DNA from: Calothrix sp. MO_167.B12
GTDB taxonomy: Bacteria > Cyanobacteriota > Cyanobacteriia > Cyanobacteriales > Nostocaceae
Length of the DNA stretch: 49,666 bases
Assembly (NCBI GenBank): GCA_030066045.1
Contig: JASJCJ010000016.1
Location: 1-49,666, forward strand
Direction of reading: 5' to 3'
Shown: positions 33,359 through 43,800 of the stretch, in pieces
Numbering within the stretch: the first letter of the stretch is position 1
How the letters are laid out: every line of letters begins with the position of its first letter
Notes under the pieces: generated by a model
Seen by the model: only the letters and a program-made list of their open reading frames with translations
Databases searched by the model: none
Told to the model about the DNA's origin: nothing
Position numbers and translations under genes: made by a program

Positions 33359-35122
33359 TTAAGATACTGCCAATTCTGGTTGAGCAATTACAGTCATCAA
33401 CTGTTGGTTCATTTCATTAATCGTTTGTTGTTGAGATTCACCAGTTTCTTGAACTGTTACTAAAGATTTAGATAACTCCTGTAGCTTGTAGCGCAAGCCA
33501 TCCAAAGCATCTTGAATCGGCTGTAAAGCTTCTTGGTAAATATTCAGTTTTCCTAATGATTCATCCGCAACCTGACGACGCTCCAGTAAATCTTGCTCTA
33601 AAGATTTTATTTCTTGACGTTTTGTTTCTTGCTCTTGAATGCGATTATCAATCATGTTTTGTGCTAATTCAAACCCAGTATCTATATCCTCCAATTCCCT
33701 TTCTATACTTTGTAATTCTGCTAATTTTTGTTGTTTATAAGTATCAATTTGTTTCAGTGCTGGTTTCAGATCGATTTTCTGTTCCTCTGGAAGATTCATC
33801 AGAGAATTACCTTGGCGTTGCCAAAGTACAGCCTGATATTGTCTCAAATAACTTTCCAAATCTAATAGACTGCGACGTTGTCCCACCAAAGATTCATTTA
33901 GAAATTGATAAGCATCTTTTTCATCTGCTAAAACAGCTTCTAATTGAGTTTTTTCTTCTCCTGATGCCTGACTAATCTTAGTTTTGAGTTCGGCAATCTC
34001 TTTTAACTTGTATGTTAATTCTTGTTCTTGATCGTTAACAAAACTTGAATCGATCTTCAACTTTTCCTGGGAATCTTGGATCTTTTGTTGCAATTCTTCC
34101 ACAGGCATATTTTCCAAAGCAGCCATATCTACTTTGTCACTGAGGACAACATCACCAGCCATCACAGCTAAGGATTGAATATACTGGTACAAATCTTCTT
34201 GACGTTGTAAATGCTCTCGCAAGCTTTGAATGTATGCTTGCTTGCTTTCTATAACTGCTGTATTGGCTTGCAAATCAGCCTGCTGTTGTAGCAGATTAGT
34301 TTGAACTTCTTCCCACTCCTGTTGCTGTTGGGAATAATTTTGTGCCAACTCTTCTACTGCTGCTTGCTGTTGTTCGACTAGGGTTTTTTGTGACTGAAAT
34401 TGTTCCCAATGGGGGTTGAGAATCTCCTGCTGGCTTTCCACCATCTCTAAAGCCAAATTCAGATGTTCCCGAACTGGTTCTACAGAAGCAACACTACCCG
34501 AAAGGCGATCAATTAATTCTCGTAATTGGCGACTTTGCTCTTCATCTAAAACCTTTCCCGTCTGTAACTCCTCTTGTGACTCTTGCAAACGAGCCTGTTC
34601 ACCCCGTAAATGCTCCCAAGCACCTTCTAATTCTTCCCGTTCGCGCTTAATTTCTGACTGTAACTTTTCTATTTCTTGGCGGGTTGTTTCAAACTCTTGC
34701 TTCTCGGTTTCTAAGCGTTGAAACTCATCCTCAATTTGTTGCAGTTGCTCCCACCGTGCCTCCATCTCCAGCTCGCGATTGTTGAATTCCTCCGCTTGAA
34801 ATGTCAGTGACTCTTTCCACTGGTTGATTTCTTCTTCTTTGAGTTTTAACTTCTCTAACTGCCGGGACAAATTCTGCAATATATTTACCAGAGGACGGCC
34901 AGCTTCTTGGAGACGCTGCACTTGACGATTCCCATTCATCTCTACAAGCACTAACGCCCCATCCTGTAATTTGCCAGCCTCATCCGTGGTAATCACTTCA
35001 TCATTAACGGGATTCCAACTGTGATCAGTTCGCTGACAAGCCATTAACTTTAGCTCTGTTTTTCCCACTCCACTAAGTAGCCCGCCAATTTTTGGCTTTT
35101 GTATTTCTGCTAAATACAGCAC
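33359..35122 (-). CDS. hmpF: HmpF, coiled-coil pilus motility protein
   Basis: A 587-residue protein. A short N-terminal domain (MLYLAEIQKP, then KTELKLMACQRTDHSWNPV, then LVLVEMNGNRQVQRLQEAGR) is followed by about 480 residues of heptad coiled coil very rich in Glu, Gln, Leu and Lys. This is the HmpF family, required in Nostoc punctiforme for type IV pilus-driven gliding of hormogonia, with dynamic placement at the leading pole. It is divergent from hmpA-E, the same arrangement as in N. punctiforme. The start is GTG, preceded closely by GGGTGAGA. Loss of such proteins is reported to block surface pili, so it is thought to link the Hmp chemosensory array to the pilus motor. No enzymatic motif is present. 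Confidence 0.9.
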   Translation of the reverse strand: MLYLAEIQKPKIGGLLSGVGKTELKLMACQRTDHSWNPVNDEVITTDEAGKLQDGALVLVEMNGNRQVQRLQEAGRPLVNILQNLSRQLEKLKLKEEEINQWKESLTFQAEEFNNRELEMEARWEQLQQIEDEFQRLETEKQEFETTRQEIEKLQSEIKREREELEGAWEHLRGEQARLQESQEELQTGKVLDEEQSRQLRELIDRLSGSVASVEPVREHLNLALEMVESQQEILNPHWEQFQSQKTLVEQQQAAVEELAQNYSQQQQEWEEVQTNLLQQQADLQANTAVIESKQAYIQSLREHLQRQEDLYQYIQSLAVMAGDVVLSDKVDMAALENMPVEELQQKIQDSQEKLKIDSSFVNDQEQELTYKLKEIAELKTKISQASGEEKTQLEAVLADEKDAYQFLNESLVGQRRSLLDLESYLRQYQAVLWQRQGNSLMNLPEEQKIDLKPALKQIDTYKQQKLAELQSIERELEDIDTGFELAQNMIDNRIQEQETKRQEIKSLEQDLLERRQVADESLGKLNIYQEALQPIQDALDGLRYKLQELSKSLVTVQETGESQQQTINEMNQQLMTVIAQPELAVS

Positions 35123-35424
35123 AATCTCACCCTTTTGTATAATAATTAGTTATGTTTTTAGATATACTTTGAATTATTGATGTAATACGACGTAACCAAC
35201 TAAATTATGTGTAGGTAAAATACGCCTGTAGATGCCATATTACATCTTTCCTTTTATAGAATTAGATTATTGCACTTTTAAATTGTGTAATTAAGATAGA
35301 CATAATGGCTACCGTGTTATTACTCAGCTTAGAAGAGTTTTTGACAAAAATTTAAGGTGAGATATCTCAGTATAATGATTTTGATTGTATTTTTTTGATC
35401 TGTAAACAAAAAAGTAAGTAAATT

Positions 35425-35495
35425 CCCATAAGTTTGCTGTATTGAGGGTAATCTTGTGGTGCAAGATGTGAACCGAAGAATTCTAAACTTATGGG
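35425..35495. promoter_or_regulatory. Long inverted repeat in the hmpF-hmpA divergent region
   Basis: CCCATAAGTTT (35425-35435) and AAACTTATGGG (35485-35495) are perfect 11-bp inverse copies enclosing about 49 bases. The interval contains a small stem CTTG-TGGTG-CAAG (35453-35465) and a solitary end of element A (GGTGCAAGATGTGAA). It is about 140 bases before the hmpA start and could be an operator, an RNA leader structure or a remnant of a mobile repeat. The rest of 35123-35635 shows no gene. Confidence 0.5.
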
Positions 35496-35635
35496 TTTGT
35501 GTGTAAATTGTGGTCAGAGTGGTGAGTGATGAAGAATTTCTGGATCTATTCATCACCTAGTAGAAAAATAAAACAGGAAAGGTGCAAAATGAATCAACAC
35601 TGTCGAGAATATAGCAAGGAGTGCCTGTTAACTAA

Positions 35636-36841
35636 ATGCAGGGAAATTTACGGGAAATCGATATTTATAGCATCTTGCAAGTGATTGAATCAGGACAGCT
35701 AACTGGTCTACTCTTCGTGGAAAGCTGTCACTCTACTCACTGCAAACAGGAAATGTGGCTTATCTTTATCTCTAATGGTCAAATTGTTTATGCCACCTAT
35801 GGAGATACTAGCTTATCGCGGTTGCAAGATTACTTACATCTTTACAAGGGGCAGATCAACTTAGAAACATTAGATATAAGCCCAGCAGATTCTAGCACGC
35901 CCTGGAATATTCCCGAATACAACTGTTTGTGGCAGCTATTGGCAAACAACAGTATTCATGTCTCCCAGGCTAGTAGTATTATTCATGGCTTAGTACATGA
36001 AATTCTCTTTGACTTGTTGAGTTTGCATCAAGGTAGATTCATTTTTGATTCAACTTCATTACTAACTCCCCACTTAACTACCTTAGAAATTACACCTATT
36101 TTGAGTCGGGTAATCAAGCAAATCCAGGACTGGAAACAGCTATATCCATACATTCAATCTCCCGAACAATGTCTGATGTTAGCCGATATAGTTCAGCTAC
36201 ATTCTGCTCTACCACCAGTAACAATGAAAAAACTTGAAAGTTGGGCAGACAGCAAAACCTCTATCCGTCAATTAGCTCGTTATCTGAACAGTGACATCTT
36301 CACATTTGCCAAAGCAATATACCCTTACGTAGAAAAAGGGTGGGTAAAAATAGTTTCTTTAGCTACCCTTAATCAAGATGAGTATCAACTACCTAGGGAA
36401 TTAAATTCCAAACCTGAAAAGCTGATCACATGCATCGGTAATAAAAATTACATGGGTCAAGCTATGAAGCCGATCTTAGAAGCTAATGGGTATGAGGCGA
36501 TCGCCTTTACCAATCCCTTAGAATCTCTAGGTTTGTTGTTTCAATTACGACCCAATTTAATATTTTGTCAAATTGCTATGCCAGAATTAGATGGTTATGA
36601 AATTTGCTCGATGTTAAGGAATTCTACGGTTTTTCGGGAGGTGCCCATTATTCTAGTTACAGAGCCAAACATGCTTTTTCAGGGCATAAAAGCAAAAATT
36701 ATTGGAGCAACAGATTATTTAACTGTACCTTTTGGGCACAATGACTTAGTAATGCTCGTAAAAAAATATCTCGAAAGGGACATGACTGCCAAAGACAAAC
36801 AATATACCCAAGACTTGTTGATTGAATTAAAGATGGAGTAA
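35636..36841 (+). CDS. hmpA: HmpA, PatA-family regulator with degenerate receiver
   Basis: A 401-residue protein. The N-terminal part (1-240) is a DUF4388/PatA-type domain starting MQGNLREIDIYSILQVIESG, with a helical segment after it. The C-terminal part (about 260-385) has a receiver fold, but the key residues are gone. LITCIGNKNYMG replaces the acidic pair. LIFCQIAMPELDGYE has Gln where the phospho-Asp should be. DYLTVPF has Val in place of the conserved Lys. It should therefore fold like CheY but not be phosphorylated. It is the first gene of hmpABCDE. In N. punctiforme this locus controls hormogonium motility and polysaccharide secretion. AAGGAG lies 14 bases before the start. Confidence 0.88.
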   Translation: MQGNLREIDIYSILQVIESGQLTGLLFVESCHSTHCKQEMWLIFISNGQIVYATYGDTSLSRLQDYLHLYKGQINLETLDISPADSSTPWNIPEYNCLWQLLANNSIHVSQASSIIHGLVHEILFDLLSLHQGRFIFDSTSLLTPHLTTLEITPILSRVIKQIQDWKQLYPYIQSPEQCLMLADIVQLHSALPPVTMKKLESWADSKTSIRQLARYLNSDIFTFAKAIYPYVEKGWVKIVSLATLNQDEYQLPRELNSKPEKLITCIGNKNYMGQAMKPILEANGYEAIAFTNPLESLGLLFQLRPNLIFCQIAMPELDGYEICSMLRNSTVFREVPIILVTEPNMLFQGIKAKIIGATDYLTVPFGHNDLVMLVKKYLERDMTAKDKQYTQDLLIELKME

Positions 36842-36948
36842 AAATATTATCACAGAATCAGCCAATCCCAGGAAATCACTTATACTTAGCACATAAGTAA
36901 ATGACTAGGTTTAATTTATACATTAATTTGATACAAGCAAACCAGAAA

Positions 36949-36967
36949 ATGTTCCAATTGGGAACAT
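36949..36967. promoter_or_regulatory. Short inverted repeat between hmpA and hmpB
   Basis: ATGTTCC, AATTG, GGAACAT: a 7-bp perfect dyad about 28 bases before the hmpB start and just before its GGGAGG ribosome site. It could be an operator or an RNA stem marking a processing site or weak attenuator. The stem is short. Confidence 0.35.
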
Positions 36968-36994
36968 CTATATCGGGAGGTAGGTAGGCATTAT

Positions 36995-37360
36995 ATGAGT
37001 ACAGTTCTGATTGTGGAAGATAGCCTGACGCAAAGGGAGATGATTACCGACCTCCTGAAAGCAAGTGGTTTAACGGTTGCCCACGCCTGTGATGGAGAAG
37101 AAGCCTTAGAGACAATTAAAACCACTAGTCCTGATTTGGTGGTATTGGATATTGTCATGCCCCGGATGAACGGCTATGAAGTTTGTCGTCGGCTGAAATC
37201 AAATCCGAATACCCAGGATGTACCAGTGGTAATGTGTTCTTCTAAAGGTGAAGAATTTGACCGTTATTGGGGTATGAAGCAAGGTGCAGACGCTTACATT
37301 GCCAAGCCATTTCAACCTACGGAGTTGGTTGGAACAGTCAAACAGCTGCTGCGAGGATAA
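36995..37360 (+). CDS. hmpB: HmpB, CheY/PilH-like response regulator
   Basis: A 121-residue single receiver with all catalytic residues: acidic pair in VEDSLTQ (8-9), phospho-Asp near 52 (LVVLDIVMPRMNGYE), Ser near 81-82 (MCSSKGEE) and Lys in YIAKPF near 103. It should be phosphorylated by the CheA-type kinase HmpE and act on the type IV pilus machinery or on HmpF. It follows hmpA by 153 bases and precedes hmpC by 13, in a single operon. The protein is closer to PilH/PixH than to flagellar CheY, as expected in an organism that moves by pili. Confidence 0.93.
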   Translation: MSTVLIVEDSLTQREMITDLLKASGLTVAHACDGEEALETIKTTSPDLVVLDIVMPRMNGYEVCRRLKSNPNTQDVPVVMCSSKGEEFDRYWGMKQGADAYIAKPFQPTELVGTVKQLLRG

Positions 37361-37373
37361 GGATGAAAAGAAA

Positions 37374-37904
37374 ATGGTCAGTAAACCAGAATTTTTAGAG
37401 GGCAATGGGCAAGACCAATTCCGTCCTGAAGTACAGGTAGAAAGTCCTGAAGGTGAGTTGCATCTGAGATTTTATATTCCCTCACATCAGGAGTTTGCCC
37501 TACCAGCCATCGGTATCCGGGAAGTTATAGAACTGAGTCCGGAGAGAATTACGCCCATTCCTAATGCTTCTCCTCTACTTTTGGGTACTTTAAATTTACG
37601 AGGTCGAGTAATTTGGGTGGCTGATTTAGGTCAATTTTTGGGAGAAATGACTCCGTTAAATACCGATAGAGCAGAAATACCAGTAATTGCTGTAGAAGAG
37701 CAAGACACAATAATCGGCTTAGCTGTAGATGAAATTGGTGGTATGGACTGGCTTGATATACAGCATCTAGTGGCAACCAATAATGTGCCAGATACTATGG
37801 CTCCCTTTTTACGTGGTGAATGGTTATTAGATGCTCAAAATAATCAGTATTTGCGGTTACTCGATCCCATGGCAATTTTGCGGAGTGCTCGGTGGGCAGG
37901 ATAA
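37374..37904 (+). CDS. hmpC: HmpC, CheW-like adaptor
   Basis: A 176-residue CheW-domain protein that couples the chemoreceptor HmpD to the kinase HmpE. The core runs from about residue 25: FYIPSHQEFALPAIGIREVI, NASPLLLGTLNLRGRVIWVADL and IIGLAVDEIGGMDWLD are the usual CheW blocks. The frame is open upstream into hmpB, but the ATG at 37374 after GGATGAAAAG is the natural start, 13 bases beyond the hmpB stop. It is 16 bases before hmpD. A short N-terminal tail (MVSKPEFLEGNGQD) precedes the domain. Confidence 0.92.
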   Translation: MVSKPEFLEGNGQDQFRPEVQVESPEGELHLRFYIPSHQEFALPAIGIREVIELSPERITPIPNASPLLLGTLNLRGRVIWVADLGQFLGEMTPLNTDRAEIPVIAVEEQDTIIGLAVDEIGGMDWLDIQHLVATNNVPDTMAPFLRGEWLLDAQNNQYLRLLDPMAILRSARWAG

Positions 37905-37920
37905 AACAGGGAGATAGCAA

Positions 37921-40770
37921 ATGGCAACTAGTATCAATGATTATCAAGAAGTTTACCAACAGGCGTATAAAGCCTACGTCCAAGCAAACTATGAGGAGGC
38001 GGCTAATCTGATTGATCGGGTAATAGATATTGCTCCAGAAGATGCCAACATCCACTTATTAAGGGGTCATATTTATTATGTTTTACAGAAGTTTGATGTA
38101 GCCAAGGCAGAGTATGAAAGTGTTATCAAACTAACTGAAGATCGAGAAATAATTAGTCTGGCTGAAAATGGTTTAGATAATATCAACCAATACCAGCAGC
38201 AAGTAGGAACTTCAGAGTCGTACTTCAGCGATGATGAATCAATAGATTTGTCACCTATAGATGAGGAACCAATATCTATTGGCAATTTTGAAGATTTGGC
38301 TAGCCAAGGAAGTATAACTAGTAATACTTTTAGTCTCAATGATTTTGTACCTGAAAATGAATCAGCAGCATCTGTTGACCAAGATTCACCTTTTAGTAGT
38401 CCATTTGAGGTGCCTGTAGATAGTAGTGGTTTAATGACCACATCCAACAGTAGTGAAAGTGCGGATTATAATAACCCTTTTGCGGTAGCAGAGCAATCTC
38501 CAAATAATAAATATGAATCATCACAATTAGATGAATCCATTTCTTGGCAGCAAGATGACCAAGCTATGGAGTTGGAAATTCCAGAAAATAATCATTCTCC
38601 ATTCCCAGGAGCTAACGATGATTTACAGACTTTTGCTGTGCCAGCCAGTGAAAATTTTTCCTTGTCAACAGGAAATTTATCCTCAGATCAAGACCAATCT
38701 CAAGATCAAGTAGCAGCAGAAAATTTCTCTGGAGTAAATGAAAATTCATCAAATATTAATAATGGTGGCGAAACTTTACTGATGGGTGTAGCTCCGGAAA
38801 TTGCTCCACAGCCCAAAATAGATCATATTGAAAATTCTAATCATAGTAATATTTCTCAGTCAGATTCAGCTAATCAGGGATACGGTCAGCAGAAAGCCTT
38901 CGGTCTATCGGATTCCCAGGAAATTAGCCAAGATAGTGGCGATGATAGTTTCGACTTTGAGGCATTTGAGTCTGCATTCGGTTCTGAAGAATTGAATGAC
39001 AGTGAAGATGCTGGTAGCATTCCTAATTCCAGTTTATCTCAAGGTGGAAATATAGAGTTTTTAGATGATTTCGATGAGTTTGATGATTTAGGAGATATTC
39101 CTGGTTTCAATATTCCTGAAACTGACACCAATGAGTCGTTTTTCAATTCTAGTCCCCTAGAAGGTTCAACTGGCACCCATAATGTTCCAGAAACTTCTAC
39201 CATCACCCCCGATAGCAATCTCCAAGATAGCAATCGCGATGATGAACTATTTAGTATTACTGGTTCCCAAGAAGGAGTACCAGTATTTACAGATCCTGGT
39301 ATTAAGAAACTTGAACCTGAGGTTAATGTCGAACAAGGTTTTTTTGCCCCTTTAGAGAATGCACCTCTACAAACTAAGCCTTGGTTAATTGGTGGTGCTG
39401 TAGGTATTGTATCAGCGGTGGTAGTGGCATCTGTCAGTTTTGCTGCCACTTCTTTTTCCCCTCCCCAGCAACGGGAATCGGTGAGGAATACAGGCTGGGT
39501 AATGGCTTTAGCCGCAGGTATTGCTGGTACTTTCACCGCTGGTATTGCCAGTAGTTTGAGTATTCGACAATTGCAAAGAACCACCAGAGATTTGCAATCT
39601 CAATTTGATGCCGTGCGTCAAGGGAATTTAAATGTGAAAGCCACTGTCTATTCGGAAGATGAATTTGGGCAATTGGCCACTGGCTTCAATGAAATGGCTC
39701 GGGTGATTTTCACTACCACCAATGAAGCTACCCGCAAGGCTCAACAGCAGGAAGAAGCTAACGAGAGTTTACAACGTCAGGTAATTCGCTTACTAGATGA
39801 TGTGGAAGGTGCTGCCAGGGGGGATTTGACCGTACAAGCCGAGGTGACAGCAGACGTATTAGGAGCCGTTGCCGATGCCTTTAACCTGACTATTCAAAAT
39901 CTGCGGGATATTGTCCAACAGGTAAAGGTTGCTGCCAGGGAAGTTACTAAAGGTTCAACTAATTCTGAAACCTTTGCTCGAGCTTTATCTAGCGATGCTT
40001 TGCGCCAAGCAGAAGAATTGGCTGCAACTCTCAATTCTGTTCAGGTGATGACTGACTCTATCCAACGGGTAGCAGAAGCAGCACGGGAAGCAGAAGCTGT
40101 GACCCATGATGCCAGTAAAATTGCTCAGAAAGGGGGAGAAGCGGTAGAAAATACCGTGGCAGGTATTTTGGAAATTCGGGAAACGGTAGCTGAAACTACT
40201 CGTAAGGTGAAGCGATTAGCGGAATCTTCTCAGGAGATTTCTAAAATTGTAGCTTTGATTTCCCAGATTGCCTCCCGTACTAACTTGTTAGCATTGAATG
40301 CCAGTATTGAGGCGGCTAGGGCTGGGGAAGCTGGGAGGGGATTTGCTATTGTTGCAGACGAAGTTCGTCAGTTGGCAGACAAATCAGCCAAATCTCTTAA
40401 AGAAATCGAACAAATTGTGATGCAAATCCAAAGCGAAACCGGCTCTGTGATGACAGCTATGGAAGAAGGAACCCAACAGGTAATTAAGGGTACTAAACTA
40501 GCTGAAGAAGCCAAGCGATCGCTCGATAACATTATTCACGTAGCCGACCGGATTGATAAGTTGGTACGCTCAATTTCTGCTGACACGGTGAATCAGACCG
40601 ATACTTCTCGCGCTGTTGCCCAAGTGATGCAATCGGTGGAGTTAACGGCACAAGAAACATCCCAAGAAGCACAAAGGGTATCTGGTGCTTTACAACACTT
40701 AGTAGGTGTATCCCGCGATTTAATATCTTCTGTGGAACGGTTCCGGGTGGAAACATCTGAATCCCGATAA
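37921..40770 (+). CDS. hmpD: HmpD, methyl-accepting chemotaxis protein with N-terminal TPRs
   Basis: A 949-residue receptor. Two TPR-like repeats (about 1-85) come first, then a long acidic Ser/Asn/Asp/Glu-rich stretch (about 90-480) without fixed fold. Two spans follow at about 487-509 and 526-548, with only some 16 residues between them. Two HAMP domains (about 549-600 and 622-675) lead to the signalling helices, with the tip [20 protein letters not shown] near 785-808. There is no periplasmic sensory domain, so input must come from the membrane or the cytoplasmic N-terminus. This matches PilJ/PixJ-like receptors of cyanobacterial pilus taxis systems. It is separated by 123 bases of short repeats from hmpE. 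Confidence 0.93.
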   Translation: MATSINDYQEVYQQAYKAYVQANYEEAANLIDRVIDIAPEDANIHLLRGHIYYVLQKFDVAKAEYESVIKLTEDREIISLAENGLDNINQYQQQVGTSESYFSDDESIDLSPIDEEPISIGNFEDLASQGSITSNTFSLNDFVPENESAASVDQDSPFSSPFEVPVDSSGLMTTSNSSESADYNNPFAVAEQSPNNKYESSQLDESISWQQDDQAMELEIPENNHSPFPGANDDLQTFAVPASENFSLSTGNLSSDQDQSQDQVAAENFSGVNENSSNINNGGETLLMGVAPEIAPQPKIDHIENSNHSNISQSDSANQGYGQQKAFGLSDSQEISQDSGDDSFDFEAFESAFGSEELNDSEDAGSIPNSSLSQGGNIEFLDDFDEFDDLGDIPGFNIPETDTNESFFNSSPLEGSTGTHNVPETSTITPDSNLQDSNRDDELFSITGSQEGVPVFTDPGIKKLEPEVNVEQGFFAPLENAPLQTKPWLIGGAVGIVSAVVVASVSFAATSFSPPQQRESVRNTGWVMALAAGIAGTFTAGIASSLSIRQLQRTTRDLQSQFDAVRQGNLNVKATVYSEDEFGQLATGFNEMARVIFTTTNEATRKAQQQEEANESLQRQVIRLLDDVEGAARGDLTVQAEVTADVLGAVADAFNLTIQNLRDIVQQVKVAAREVTKGSTNSETFARALSSDALRQAEELAATLNSVQVMTDSIQRVAEAAREAEAVTHDASKIAQKGGEAVENTVAGILEIRETVAETTRKVKRLAESSQEISKIVALISQIASRTNLLALNASIEAARAGEAGRGFAIVADEVRQLADKSAKSLKEIEQIVMQIQSETGSVMTAMEEGTQQVIKGTKLAEEAKRSLDNIIHVADRIDKLVRSISADTVNQTDTSRAVAQVMQSVELTAQETSQEAQRVSGALQHLVGVSRDLISSVERFRVETSESR

Positions 40771-40783
40771 TGGGTTCATTGGT

Positions 40784-40880
40784 TATTGGTTATTTGTTAT
40801 TGGTCATTAGATAACAACAATTAACAAATGACAAATGACTAAACTCTTAACTTTTAACTTTTAACTTTTAACTCTTAAAT
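40784..40880. repeat. Short heptamer-type arrays between hmpD and hmpE
   Basis: TTGGTTATT-type units and a run of AACTTTT units fill most of the 123-bp gap. These are STRR-like tracts inside an operon. No promoter could be recognised among them. Confidence 0.7.
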
Positions 40881-40893
40881 TACAACTGCAATT

Positions 40894-43800
40894 ATGCTGC
40901 CAGAACAACAACAGCGAATTTTAGGTTATTTTATCGAGGAAGCAAAAGAGCACTTGACTACTATCGAGCAAGGGCTGCTGAATCTTCAGAGTACCCTAAA
41001 TGACCCGGAAACTCTCAATGAGGTATTTCGGGCGGCTCACTCCGTGAAAGGAGGGGCTGCAATGCTAGGTCTGAGTAGCATTCAACGTACTGCCCATCGC
41101 TTGGAAGATTGTTTTAAAATTCTCAAGGAACAACCAGTAAAGGTTGACCAAAAATTAGAAACTTTATTTCTCGATGTCTCTGATACTTTAAAAGCTTTAT
41201 TAGAAAATTTACAAGGACCATTCGGTCTGACAGAAGAAGTCGCAAATAATTTGATGTCAGAAGCCGAACCTTGCTTTCAGTTGCTGCACGAACATCTCGA
41301 TTTCTTGGTCAAACAAGGGGATCAAGGAATTAGCGATCCTGGCAAAAATGGTGTGGTAGATTCTACTGCCACTCAACAAACAAAAACTCCCCCAGCTGCT
41401 TCAGAAAGTTATGGACGACAACAGTTGCAAACTCATGTCTTAAAAACATTAAGACAAATGTTGCAATTGTTTAAACAAACAGAAACTGCTGAAAATCGGC
41501 AACAATTACAAGATTGCTGTCAGTACCTAGCAGAGCTGGGAGAAGAACTGGATTTAGTTAGTTGGTCAGCTTTATGTCTCACTGCCCAAGCTGCGATCGC
41601 TAATCCTGCCAATAGTTATCTTACACTGGCAAAAGTAGTAATTACTAGCATCAAACAGGCTCTTGAATTAGTTCTAGCAGATAAAGAAACACAAATAGTC
41701 CCCAGCGAACAATTAGAAGCTCTAATCGGTGATATTGAATTATTCAATTTGCCTGCTGTTCAAGAGGATGAAGAAATTACTCCTTTGGTAGTCACACCAC
41801 AGCCAAATAATTCTACTAGCAACATCAACAATATCCCTGAAGATACTCCCGTTTTAGAATTAGAGCATATAGAACCTCAGAATAATATTAATGATTTATC
41901 TGAGCTTTTCAATCAAGAAGATAATAGTAGCGATGAAAAAGACTTATTGCCAATTAGCAAAAATATTCATGTCAATGGTCCGCAAGTAGGGAGTGCTGAG
42001 TTAAATACTCTTGCTAGTCTATTCGCAGATGAAAATCCAGAATTAGACGATAATTGGCAACAAGAGAATGTATTAGATATAAATCTTGATGCGGAGCAAA
42101 TTCAGGTCGACACGAATAATAACAAGGAAGAAAATGATCTGGATTTAGCCGATTTTTTATCTTTGGAAGTATCCAAAAATCATAATATAAATTTACCTAA
42201 AAAAGCTCCCGAAGATTTAACATTAGTGCAGTTGTTTGGTGATGATTTATTAGAAGATAATCATCAGGTTCCAGGGAAAAAAGATAATAGTTCTAAAACA
42301 GATATTGACTTAGATGTTGATCAGAATTCTGTTGAAAATCTCAATGATTTAGTTACACCTACCTCAGAAGAATTAGTTGCTGAAGATACTAAAGATGTCG
42401 ATGATATTAATGAATTTTTGGAGTTAGTCAGTCAGGAAACAATACCTTCCTGGGAAACTTTAAGTGAAAATAATAATAGCAATTTTGATAATTTATTCCC
42501 TGATACAAATACAAATATAACAGAGCAAGAATCATCCGATAATAAATTATTAGAAACAAATACACCTCTTGTCGATATACAAAATGTATCTACTGGAGAA
42601 AATAATGATCTATCTTCAGAGGAGTTTGTAGAAGATAGTTTGTTTGATGCATTATCAACTCCAGAATCAGATATATCATTAGAATTAGATCAAAAAAATA
42701 TTCAAAATTATAATCTAAATCAGGAACATAAGCAGGCAAAAAATGATTTAGATGGTGAGATCGAACAGAAAGATATTGCAAAATCTTTAGAGGAAAGCTT
42801 ATTTGCTGCTGCTGAGTCTGGGGAAATTTTCGGTGAATATCCATTAGAAGATAATACAGATTCAGATTCAATACAATTGGATATAGAGGATGTGCTAGGT
42901 ATCAATGATGATTTAGCCGCATTAGAATCAACTATATTCTCAGAAATTGAACCAGAAGAAAATAATATACAATCTCAAACTACTAATGATTTAGCCGCAT
43001 TAGAATCAACTATATTCTCAGAACTGGAACCAGAAGAAAATAATATACAATCTCAAGCTACTAATGATTTAGCAGAATTAGAATCAACTGTATTCTCAGA
43101 AATTGAACCAGAATTAGATACTATATATCCTCAAACTACTAATGATTTAGCAGAATTAGAATCAACTATTTTCTCAGAAATTGAACCAGAAAAAGATAGT
43201 ATTCAACCTCAAACTACTAATGATTCATCAGAATTAGAATCAACTATATTCTCGGAAATAGAACCAGAATTAGATACTATATATCCTCAAACTACTAATA
43301 ATTTAGCAGAATTAGAATCAACTGTATTCTCAGAAATTGAACCAGAAAAAGATACTATACATCCTCAAGCTCCTAATAATTTATCAGAATTAGAATCAAC
43401 TATATTCTCAGAACTGGAGCCAGAAAAAGATACTATACATCCTCAAGCTCCTAATAATTTATCAGAATTAGAATCAACTATATTCTCAGAACTGGAGCCA
43501 GAAGAAAATAATATACAATCTCAAGCTACTAATAATTTAGCAGAATTAGAATCAACTGTATTCTCAGAAATTGAACCAGAGGAAAAGAGTGAAGATGTTA
43601 ATGATGTTAGTCATATTGAGTCAGTAGCATTACCACCTCCAACTAAAACAGAAGAGGTGCTGCCCTCCTCAGATATAGATTCCCAAAAGGCTATGCTCCC
43701 TCCAGCAACAACCCAAGGAGCGAACCCTTCTGAGAATTTCCAAATTGATTCCACCGATGATGGTGTAGATGCTGCTGCTGGAGAAGTTACACAAGCATTT

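Noticed and set aside
35445-35460. A loose resemblance (GAGGGTAATCT) to the hormogonium sigma J promoter motif upstream of hmpA
   Set aside because: The match to my memory of the motif needs an inserted base, so it cannot be supported by eye.
35589-35684. A short frame overlapping the hmpA start, considered as a leader peptide
   Set aside because: It has a fair ribosome site but no regulatory codon run and no attenuator structure after it; the AAGGAG inside it serves hmpA.
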